The position numbers were made by a program, and so were the translations under genes. A DNA stretch of 64,000 nucleotides from assembly GCA_022605955.1 (NCBI GenBank), contig JAKCOZ010000317.1, forward strand, positions 62,001 through 126,000. The letters run 5' to 3'. Shown here piece after piece: positions 12,209 to 22,965 of the stretch. The notes beneath the pieces are model-generated. The model saw nothing but the letters and a program-made list of their open reading frames with translations. It was not told where the DNA came from and made no database searches. Position 1 is the stretch's first letter; each line of letters begins with the position of its first letter. This DNA is from Rallus limicola (taxonomy: Eukaryota > Chordata > Aves > Gruiformes > Rallidae).

Positions 12209-15200
12209 ACCTCCTACGGTGCTTTTCTCGGCCCTAGCAGACTGCAGTTCAAAACATGCTAAACGTCCAGCAATAACTCCCAAAGTAAAGAAGCTAGGAC
12301 TGAAAGGCATAGCTTGTCTGAAACCTCCTAACAGGACACACAAGCAGACCCTGTCACTTTGGCTCTCAGCCTTTTCCTTTGCCTGGAAAGAGGGAACATG
12401 CCTGGAACCTCCTACGGTGCTTTTCTCGGCCCTAGCAGACTGCAGTTCAAAACATGCTAAACGTCCAGCAATAACTCCCAAAGTAAAGAAGCTAGGCATG
12501 AAACGCATAGCTTGTCTGAAACCTCCTAACAGGACACACAAGCAGACCCTGTCACTTTGGCTCTCAGCCTTTTCCTTTGCCTGGAAAGAGGGAACATGCC
12601 TGGAACCTCCTACGGTGCTTTTCTCGGCCCTAGCAGACTGCAGTTCAAAACATGCTAAACGTCCAGCAATAACTCCCAAAGTAAAGAAGCTAGGACTGAA
12701 AGGCATAGCTTGTCTGAAACCTCCTAACAGGACACACAAGCAGACCCTGTCACTTTGGCTCTCAGCCTTTTCCTTTGCCTGGAAAGAGGGAACATGCCTG
12801 GAACCTCCTACGGTGCTTTTCTCGGCCCTAGCAGACTGCAGTTCAAAACATGCTAAACGTCCAGCAATAACTCCCAAAGTAAAGAAGCTAGGCATGAAAG
12901 GCATAGCTTCTCTGAAACCTCCTAACAGGACACACAAGCAGACCCTGTCACTTTGGCTCTCAGCCTTTTCCTTTGCCTGGAAAGAGGGAACATGCCTGGA
13001 ACCTCCTACGGTGCTTTTCTCGGCCCTAGCAGACTGCAGTTCAAAACATGCTAAACGTCCAGCAATAACTCCCAAAGTAAAGAAGCTAGGACTGAAAGGC
13101 ATAGCTTGTCTGAAACCTCCTAACAGGACACACAAGCAGACCCTGTCACTTTGGCTCTCAGCCTTTTCCTTTGCCTGGAAAGAGGGAACATGCCTGGAAC
13201 CTCCTACGGTGCTTTTCTCGGCCCTAGCAGACTGCAGTTCAAAACATGCTAAACGTCCAGCAATAACTCCCAAAGTAAAGAAGCTAGGCATGAAAGGCAT
13301 AGCTTGTCTGAAACCTCCTAACAGGACTCACAAGCAGACCCTGTCACTTTGGCTCTCAGCCTTTTCCTTTGCCTGGAAAGAGGGAACATGCCTGGAACCT
13401 CCTACGGTGCTTTTCTCGGCCCTAGCAGACTGCTGTTCAAAACATGCTAAACGTCCAGCAATAACTCCCAAAGTAAAGAAGCTAGGCATGAAAGGCATAG
13501 CTTGTCTGAAACCTCCTAACAGGACACACAAGCAGACCCTGTCACTTTGGCTCTCAGCCTTTTCCTTTGCCTGGAAAGAGGGAACATGCCTGGAACCTCC
13601 TACGGTGCTTTTCTCGGCCCTAGCAGACTGCAGTTCAAAACATGCTAAACGTCCAGCAATAACTCCCAAAGTAAAGAAGCTAGGCATGAAAGGCATAGCT
13701 TGTCTGAAACCTCCTAACAGGACACACAAGCAGACCCTGTCACTTTGGCTCTCAGCCTTTTCCTTTGCCTGGAAAGAGGGAACATGCCTGGAACCTCCTA
13801 CGGTGCTTTTCTCGGCCCTAGCAGACTGCAGTTCAAAACATGCTAAACGTCCAGCAATAACTCCCAAAGTAAAGAAGCTAGGCATGAAAGGCATAGCTTG
13901 TCTGAAACCTCCTAACAGGACACACAAGCAGACCCTGTCTCTTTGGCTCTCAGCATTTTCCTTTGCCTGGAAAGAGGGAACATACCTGCTACCTCCTACA
14001 GTGCTTTTCTCGGCCCTAGCAGACTGCAGTTCAAAACATGCTAAACGTCCAGCAATAACTCCCAAAGTAAAGAAGCTAGGACTGAAAGGCATAGCTTGTC
14101 TGAAACCTCCTAACAGGACACACAAGCAGACCCTGTCACTTTGGCTCTCAGCCTTTTCCTTTGCCTGGAAAGAGGGAACATGCCTGGAACCTCCTACGGT
14201 GCTTTTCTCGGCCCTAGCAGACTGCAGTTCAAAACATGCTAAACGTCCAGCAATAACTCCCAAAGTAAAGAAGCTAGGACTGAAAGGCATAGCTTGTCTG
14301 AAACCTCCTAACAGGACACACAAGCAGACCCTGTCACTTTGGCTCTCAGCCTTTTCCTTTGCCTGGAAAGAGGGAACATGCCTGGAACCTCCTACGGTGC
14401 TTTTCTCGGCCCTAGCAGACAGCAGTTCAAAACATGCTAAACGTCCAGCAATAACTCCCAAAGTAAAGAAGCTAGGCATGAAAGGCATAGCTTGTCTGAA
14501 ACCTCCTAACAGGACTCACAAGCAGACCCTGTCACTTTGGCTCTCAGCCTTTTCCTTTGCCTGGAAAGAGGGAACATGCCTGGAACCTCCTATGGTGCTT
14601 TTCTCGGCCCTAGCAGACTGCAGTTCAAAACATGCTAAACGTCCAGCAATAACTCCCAAAGTAAAGAAGCTAGGACTGAAAGGCATAGCTTGTCTGAAAC
14701 CTCCTAACAGGACACACAAGCAGACCCTGTCACTTTGGCTCTCAGCCTTTTCCATTGCCTGGAAAGAGGGAACATACCTGCTACCTCATACAGTGCTTTT
14801 CTCGGCCCTAGCAGACTGCAGTTCAAAACATGCTAAACGTCCAGCAATAACTCCCAAAGTAAAGAAGCTAGGCATGAAAGGCATAGCTTGTCTGAAACCT
14901 CCTAACAGGACACACAAGCAGACCCTGTCACTTTGGCTCTCAGCCTTTTCCTTTGCCTGGAAAGAGGGAACATGCCTGGAACCTCCTACGGTGCTTTTCT
15001 CGGCCCTAGCAGACTGCAGTTCAAAACATGCTAAACGTCCAGCAATAACTCCCAAAGTAAAGAAGCTAGGCATGAAAGGCATAGCTTGTCTGAAACCTCC
15101 TAACAGGACTCACAAGCAGACCCTGTCACTTTGGCTCTCAGCCTTTTCCTTTGCCTGGAAAGAGGGAACATGCCTGGAACCTCCTACGGTGCTTTTCTCG

Positions 15201-17355
15201 GCCCTAGCAGACTGCAGTTCAAAACATGCTAAACGTCCAGCAATAACTCCCAAAGTAAAGAAGCTAGGACTGAAAGGCATAGCTTGTCTGAAACCTCCTA
15301 ACAGGACACACAAGCAGACCCTGTCACTTTGGCTCTCAGCCTTTTCCTTTGCCTGGAAAGAGGGAACATGCCTGGAACCTCCTACGGTGCTTTTCTCGGC
15401 CCTAGCAGACTGCAGTTCAAAACATGCTAAACGTCCAGCAATAACTCCCAAAGTAAAGAAGCTAGGCATGAAAGGCATAGCTTGTCTGAAACCTCCTAAC
15501 AGGACTCACAAGCAGACCCTGTCACTTTGGCTCTCAGCCTTTTCCTTTGCCTGGAAAGAGGGAACATGCCTGGAACCTCCTACGGTGCTTTTCTCGGCCC
15601 TAGCAGACTGCAGTTCAAAACATGCTAAACGTCCAGCAATAACTCCCAAAGTAAAGAAGCTAGGAATGAAAGGCATAGCTTGTCTGAAACCTCCTAACAG
15701 GACACACAAGCAGACCCTGTCACTTTGGCTCTCAGCCTTTTCCTTTGCCTGGAAAGAGGGAACATGCCTGGAACCTCCTACGGTGCTTTTCTCGGCCCTA
15801 GCAGACTGCAGTTCAAAACATGCTAAACGTCCAGCAATAACTCCCAAAGTAAAGAAGCTAGGCATGAAAGGCATAGCTTGTCTGAAACCTCCTAACAGGA
15901 CTCACAAGCAGACCCTGTCACTTTGGCTCTCAGCCTTTTCCTTTGCCTGGAAAGAGGGAACATGCCTGGAACCTCCTACGGTGCTTTTCTCGGCCCTAGC
16001 AGACTGCAGTTCAAAACATGCTAAACGTCCAGCAATAACTCCCAAAGTAAAGAAGCTAGGACTGAAAGGCATAGCTTGTCTGAAACCTCCTAACAGGACA
16101 CACAAGCAGACCCTGTCACTTTGGCTCTCAGCCTTTTCCTTTGCCTGGAAAGAGGGAACATGCCTGGAACCTCCTACGGTGCTTTTCTCGGCCCTAGCAG
16201 ACTGCAGTTCAAAACATGCTAAACGTCCAGCAATAACTCCCAAAGTAAAGAAGCTAGGCATGAAAGGCATAGCTTGTCTGAAACCTCCTAACAGGACTCA
16301 CAAGCAGACCCTGTCACTTTGGCTCTCAGCCTTTTCCTTTGCCTGGAAAGAGGGAACATGCCTGGAACCTCCTACGGTGCTTTTCTCGGCCCTAGCAGAC
16401 TGCAGTTCAAAACATGCTAAACGTCCAGCAATAACTCCCAAAGTAAAGAAGCTAGGACTGAAAGGCATAGCTTGTCTGAAACCTCCTAACAGGACACACA
16501 AGCAGACCCTGTCACTTTGGCTCTCAGCCTTTTCCTTTGCCTGGAAAGAGGGAACATGCCTGGAACCTCCTACGGTGCTTTTCTCGGCCCTAGCAGACTG
16601 CAGTTCAAAACATGCTAAACGTCCAGCAATAACTCCCAAAGTAAAGAAGCTAGGCATGAAAGGCATAGCTTGTCTGAAACCTCCTAACAGGACTCACAAG
16701 CAGACCCTGTCACTTTGGCTCTCAGCCTTTTCCTTTGCCTGGAAAGAGGGAACATGCCTGGAACCTCCTACGGTGCTTTTCTCGGCCCTAGCAGACTGCA
16801 GTTCAAAACATGCTAAACGTCCAGCAATAACTCCCAAAGTAAAGAAGCTAGGACTGAAAGGCATAGCTTGTCTGAAACCTCCTAACAGGACACACAAGCA
16901 GACCCTGTCACTTTGGCTCTCAGCCTTTTCCTTTGCCTGGAAAGAGGGAACATGCCTGGAACCTCCTACGGTGCTTTTCTCGGCCCTAGCAGACTGCAGT
17001 TCAAAACATGCTAAACGTCCAGCAATAACTCCCAAAGTAAAGAAGCTAGGCATGAAAGGCATAGCTTGTCTGAAACCTCCTAACAGGACTCACAAGCAGA
17101 CCCTGTCACTTTGGCTCTCAGCCTTTTCCTTTGCCTGGAAAGAGGGAACATGCCTGGAACCTCCTACGGTGCTTTTCTCGGCCCTAGCAGACTGCAGTTC
17201 AAAACATGCTAAACGTCCAGCAATAACTCCCAAAGTAAAGAAGCTAGGACTGAAAGGCATAGCTTGTCTGAAACCTCCTAACAGGACACACAAGCAGACC
17301 CTGTCACTTTGGCTCTCAGCCTTTTCCTTTGCCTGGAAAGAGGGAACATGCCTGG
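12209..17355 (+). repeat. Clean copy of the 26-monomer block found at 4,660-9,830
   Basis: Landmarks shared in the same order with the noisy copy are: gaaacgcat (12,495 and 4,947), gcttctctg (12,909 and 5,366), gactgctgttc (13,432 and 5,890), ctcagcatttt with a Y haplotype (near 13,945 and 6,408), gacagcag (14,419 and 6,888), tatgg (14,590 and 7,059), ccattgcc with ctcatacag (14,754 and 7,221), ggaatg (15,665 and 8,131), then alternating t62 monomers. The offset falls from 7,549 to 7,524 (38 x 198) as indels accumulate. Similarity stops at 9,830/17,355, because the next monomer is gaaacgcat on one side and t62 on the other. Confidence 0.9.
14455..14850 (+). repeat. Marker pair: t62/t139 monomer followed by ccattgcc/ctcatacag monomer
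   Basis: A type M monomer with t62 and t139 (tatgg) is followed by a type L monomer with a t-to-a change (ttccattgcc), the Y haplotype and an extra a in ctcatacag. The same pair occurs at 28,509-28,904 and, with indels, near 6,920-7,320. This rare combination is a good landmark for dating duplications. Confidence 0.85.
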
Positions 17356-17820
17356 AACCTCCTACGGTGCTTTTCTCGGCCCTAGCAGACTGCAGTTCAA
17401 AACATGCTAAACGTCCAGCAATAACTCCCAAAGTAAAGAAGCTAGGCATGAAAGGCATAGCTTGTCTGAAACCTCCTAACAGGACTCACAAGCAGACCCT
17501 GTCACTTTGGCTCTCAGCCTTTTCCTTTGCCTGGAAAGAGGGAACATGCCTGGAACCTCCTACGGTGCTTTTCTCGGCCCTAGCAGACTGCAGTTCAAAA
17601 CATGCTAAACGTCCAGCAATAACTCCCAAAGTAAAGAAGCTAGGACTGAAAGGCATAGCTTGTCTGAAACCTCCTAACAGGACACACAAGCAGACCCTGT
17701 CACTTTGGCTCTCAGCCTTTTCCTTTGCCTGGAAAGAGGGAACATGCCTGGAAACTCCTACTATGCTTTTCTCGGCCCTAGCAGACTGCAGTTCAAAACA
17801 TGCTAAACGTCCAGCAATAA
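15049..17820 (+). repeat. Dimeric higher-order repeat, 7 x 396 bp
   Basis: Monomers alternate strictly between type M with t62 (gactcac) and type L with a62 (gacacac). The t62 bases are at 15,110, 15,506, 15,902, 16,298, 16,694, 17,090 and 17,486, all 396 apart. The B monomer of the second dimer has the rare ggaatg state (15,665) in place of ggactg. The last B monomer has ggaaactcctactatgc near 17,750, after which the alternation ends with two L monomers in succession. Confidence 0.92.
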
Positions 17821-18144
17821 CTCCCAAAGTAAAGAAGCTAGGACTGAAAGGCATAGCTTGTCTGAAACCTCCTAACAGGACACACAAGCAGACCCTGTCA
17901 CTTTGGCTCTCAGCCTTTTCCTTTGCCTGGAAAGAGGAAACATGCCTGGAACCTCCTACGGTGCTTTTCTCGGCCCTAGCAGACTGCAGTTCAAAACATG
18001 CTAAACGTCCAGCAATAACTCCCAAAGTAAAGAAGCTAGGCATGAAAGGCATAGCTTGTCTGAAACCTCCTAACAGGACACACAAGCAGACCCTGTCACT
18101 TTGGCTCTCAGCCTTTTCCTTTGCCTGGAAAGAGGGAACATGCC

Positions 18145-18154
18145 TACCACCTAT
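18145..18154 (+). other. 3-bp deletion with local rewriting (gcctaccacctatgg)
   Basis: The usual gcctggaacctcctatgg is shortened by three bases and altered, shifting the 198-bp register by -3 for everything downstream. It is the only length change between 9,831 and 26,140 and lies in otherwise clean sequence, so it is probably a real private mutation. Confidence 0.8.
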
Positions 18155-21100
18155 GGTGCTTTTCTCGGCCCTAGCAGACTGCAGTTCAAAACATGCTAAA
18201 CGTCCAGCAATAACTCCCAAAGTAAAGAAGCTAGGCATGAAAGGCATAGCTTGTCTGAAACCTCCTAACAGGACTCACAAGCAGACCCTGTCACTTTGGC
18301 TCTCAGCCTTTTCCTTTGCCTGGAAAGAGGGAACATGCCTGGAACCTCCTACGGTGCTTTTCTCGGCCCTAGCAGACTGCAGTTCAAAACATGCTAAACA
18401 TCCAGCAATAACTCCCAAAGTAAAGAAGCTAGGCATGAAAGGCATAGCTTGTCTGAAACCTCCTAACAGGACACACAAGCAGACCCTGTCACTTTGGCTC
18501 TCAGCCTTTTCCTTTGCCTGGAAAGAGGGAACATGCCTGGAACCTCCTACGGTGCTTTTCTCGGCCCTAGCAGACTGCAGTTCAAAACATGCTAAACGTC
18601 CAGCAATAACTCCCAAAGTAAAGAAGCTAGGCATGAAAGGCATAGCTTGTCTGAAACCTCCTAACAGGACTCACAAGCAGACCCTGTCACTTTGGCTCTC
18701 AGCCTTTTCCTTTGCCTGGAAAGAGGGAACATGCCTGGAACCTCCTACGGTGCTTTTCTCGGCCCTAGCAGACTGCAGTTCAAAACATGCTAAACGTCCA
18801 GCAATAACTCCCAAAGTAAAGAAGCTAGGCATGAAAGGCATAGCTTGTCTGAAACCTCCTAACAGGACACACAAGCAGACCCTGTCACTTTGGCTCTCAG
18901 CCTTTTCCTTTGCCTGGAAAGAGGGAACATGCCTGGAACCTCCTACGGTGCTTTTCTCGGCCCTAGCAGACTGCAGTTCAAAACATGCTAAACGTCCAGC
19001 AATAACTCACAAAGTAAAGAAGCTAGGCATGAAAGGCATAGCTTGTCTGAAACCTCCTAACAGGACTCACAAGCAGACCCTGTCACTTTGGCTCTCAGCC
19101 TTTTCCTTTGCCTGGAAAGAGGGAACATGCCTGGAACCTCCTACGGTGCTTTTCTCGGCCCTAGCAGACTGCAGTTCAAAACATGCTAAACGTCCAGCAA
19201 TAACTCCCAAAGTAAAGAAGCTAGGACTGAAAGGCATAGCTTGTCTGAAACCTCCTAACAGGACACACAAGCAGACCCTGTCACTTTGGCTCTCAGCCTT
19301 TTCCTTTGCCTGGAAAGAGGGAACATGCCTGGAACCTCCTACGGTGCTTTTCTCGGCCCTAGCAGACTGCAGTTCAAAACATGCTAAACGTCCAGCAATA
19401 ACTCCCAAAGTAAAGAAGCTAGGACTGAAAGGCATAGCTTGTCTGAAACCTCCTAACAGGACACACAAGCAGACCCTGTCACTTTGGCTCTCAGCCTTTT
19501 CCTTTGCCTGGAAAGAGGGAACATGCCTGGAACCTCCTACGGTGCTTTTCTCGGCCCTAGCAGACTGCAGTTCAAAACATGCTAAACGTCCAGCAATAAC
19601 TCCCAAAGTAAAGAAGCTAGGCATGAAAGGCATAGCTTGTCTGAAACCTCCTAACAGGACACACAAGCAGACCCTGTCACTTTGGCTCTCAGCCTTTTCC
19701 TTTGCCTGGAAAGAGGGAACATGCCTGGAACCTCCTACGGTGCTTTTCTCGGCCCTAGCAGACTGCAGTTCAAAACATGCTAAACGTCCAGCAATAACTC
19801 CCAAAGTAAAGAAGCTAGGACTGAAAGGCATAGCTTGTCTGAAACCTCCTAACAGGACACACAAGCAGACCCTGTCACTTTGGCTCTCAGCCTTTTCCTT
19901 TGCCTGGAAAGAGGGAACATGCCTGGAACCTCCTACGGTGCTTTTCTCGGCCCTAGCAGACTGCTGTTCAAAACATGCTAAACGTCCAGCAATAACTCCC
20001 AAAGTAAAGAAGCTAGGACTGAAAGGCATAGCTTGTCTGAAACCTCCTAACAGGACACACAAGCAGACCCTGTCACTTTGGCTCTCAGCCTTTTCCTTTG
20101 CCTGGAAAGAGGGAACATACCTGCTACCTCCTACAGTGCTTTTCTCGGCCCTAGCAGACTGCAGTTCAAAACATGCTAAACGTCCAGCAATAACTCCCAA
20201 AGTAAAGAAGCTAGGCATGAAAGGCATAGCTTGTCTGAAACCTCCTAACAGGACACACAAGCAGACCCTGTCACTTTGGCTCTCAGCCTTTTCCTTTGCC
20301 TGGAAAGAGGGAACATGCCTGGAACCTCCTACGGTGCTTTTCTCGGCCCTAGCAGACTGCAGTTCAAAACATGCTAAACGTCCAGCAATAACTCCCAAAG
20401 TAAAGAAGCTAGGCATGAAAGGCATAGCTTGTCTGAAACCTCCTAACAGGACACACAAGCAGACCCTGTCACTTTGGCTCTCAGCCTTTTCCTTTGCCTG
20501 GAAAGAGGGAACATGCCTGGAACATCCTACGGTGCTTTTCTCGGCCCTAGCAGACTGCAGTTCAAAACATGCTAAACGTCCAGCAATAACTCCCAAAGTA
20601 AAGAAGCTAGGACTGAAAGGCATAGCTTGTCTGAAACCTCCTAACAGGACACACAAGCAGACCCTGTCACTTTGGCTCTCAGCCTTTTCCTTTGCCTGGA
20701 AAGAGGGAACATGCCTGGAACCTCCTACGGTGCTTTTCTCGGCCCTAGCAGACTGCAGTTCAAAACATGCTAAACGTCCAGCAATAACTCCCAAAGTAAA
20801 GAAGCTAGGCATGAAAGGCATAGCTTGTCTGAAACCTCCTAACAGGACTCACAAGCAGACCCTGTCACTTTGGCTCTCAGCCTTTTCCTTTGCCTGGAAA
20901 GAGGGAACATGCCTGGAACCTCCTACGGTGCTTTTCTCGGCCCTAGCAGACTGCAGTTCAAAACATGCTAAACGTCCAGCAATAACTCCCAAAGTAAAGA
21001 AGCTAGGCATGAAAGGCATAGCTTGTCTGAAACCTCCTAACAGGACACACAAGCAGACCCTGTCACTTTGGCTCTCAGCCTTTTCCTTTGCCTGGAAAGA

Positions 21101-21381
21101 GGGAACATGCCTGGAACATCCTACGGTGCTTTTCTCGGCCCTAGCAGACTGCAGTTCAAAACATGCTAAACGTCCAGCAATAACTCCCAAAGTAAAGAAG
21201 CTAGGCATGAAAGGCATAGCTTGTCTGAAACCTCCTAACAGGACACACAAGCAGACCCTGTCACTTTGGCTCTCAGCCTTTTCCTTTGCCTGGAAAGAGG
21301 GAACATGCCTGGAACCTCCTACGGTGCTTTTCTCGGCCCTAGCAGACTGCAGTTCAAAACATGCTAAACGTCCAGCAATAA

Positions 21382-22965
21382 CTCCCAAAGTAAAGAAGCT
21401 AGGCATGAAAGGCATAGCTTGTCTGAAACCTCCTAACAGGACACACAAGCAGACCCTGTCACTTTGGCTCTCAGCCTTTTCCTTTGCCTGGAAAGAGGGA
21501 ACATGCCTGGAACCTCCTACGGTGCTTTTCTCGGCCCTAGCAGACTGCAGTTCAAAACATGCTAAACGTCCAGCAATAACTCCCAAAGTAAAGAAGCTAG
21601 GACTGAAAGGCATAGCTTGTCTGAAACCTCCTAACAGGACACACAAGCAGACCCTGTCACTTTGGCTCTCAGCCTTTTCCTTTGCCTGGAAAGAGGGAAC
21701 ATGCCTGGAACCTCCTACGGTGCTTTTCTCGGCCCTAGCAGACTGCAGTTCAAAACATGCTAAACGTCCAGCAATAACTCCCAAAGTAAAGAAGCTAGGC
21801 ATGAAAGGCATAGCTTGTCTGAAACCTCCTAACAGGACACACAAGCAGACCCTGTCACTTTGGCTCTCAGCCTTTTCCTTTGCCTGGAAAGAGGGAACAT
21901 ACCTGCTACCTCCTACGGTGCTTTTCTCGGCCCTAGCAGACTGCAGTTCAAAACATGCTAAACGTCCAGCAATAACTCCCAAAGTAAAGAAGCTAGGCAT
22001 GGAAGGCATAGCTTGTCTGAAACCTCCTAACAGGACACACAAGCAGACCCTGTCACTTTGGCTCTCAGCCTTTTCCTTTGCCTGGAAAGAGGGAACATGC
22101 CTGGAACCTCCTACGGTGCTTTTCTCGGCCCTAGCAGACTGCAGTTCAAAACATGCTAAACGTCCAGCAATAACTCCCAAAGTAAAGAAGCTAGGCATGA
22201 AAGGCATAGCTTGTCTGAAACCTCCTAACAGGACACACAAGCAGACCCTGTCACTTTGGCTCTCAGCCTTTTCCTTTGCCTGGAAAGAGGGAACATGCCT
22301 GGAACCTCCTACGGTGCTTTTCTCGGCCCTAGCAGACTGCAGTTCAAAACATGCTAAACGTCCAGCAATAACTCCCAAAGTAAAGAAGCTAGGACTGAAA
22401 GGCATAGCTTGTCTGAAACCTCCTAACAGGACACACAAGCAGACCCTGTCACTTTGGCTCTCAGCCTTTTCCTTTGCCTGGAAAGAGGGAACATGCCTGG
22501 AACCTCCTACGGTGCTTTTCTCGGCCCTAGCAGACTGCAGTTCAAAACATGCTAAACGTCCAGCAATAACTCCCAAAGTAAAGAAGCTAGGCATGAAAGG
22601 CATAGCTTGTCTGAAACCTCCTAACAGGACACACAAGCAGACCCTGTCACTTTGGCTCTCAGCCTTTTCCTTTGCCTGGAAAGAGGGAACATACCTGCTA
22701 CCTCCTACGGTGCTTTTCTCGGCCCTAGCAGACTGCAGTTCAAAACATGCTAAACGTCCAGCAATAACTCCCAAAGTAAAGAAGCTAGGCATGGAAGGCA
22801 TAGCTTGTCTGAAACCTCCTAACAGGACACACAAGCAGACCCTGTCACTTTGGCTCTCAGCCTTTTCCTTTGCCTGGAAAGAGGGAACATGCCTGGAACC
22901 TCCTACGGTGCTTTTCTCGGCCCTAGCAGACTGCAGTTCAAAACATGCTAAACGTCCAGCAATAA
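21382..22965 (+). repeat. Tetrameric higher-order repeat, 2 x 792 bp
   Basis: Two successive copies have the order M, L, M with catacctgctacc, then M with atggaagg (monomer starts 21,976 and 22,768, exactly 792 apart). In both copies the Y-type monomer keeps cgg at 139-141, where other Y monomers have cag. This recombinant haplotype is shared only by these two, so the 792-bp unit was duplicated recently. Confidence 0.88.
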
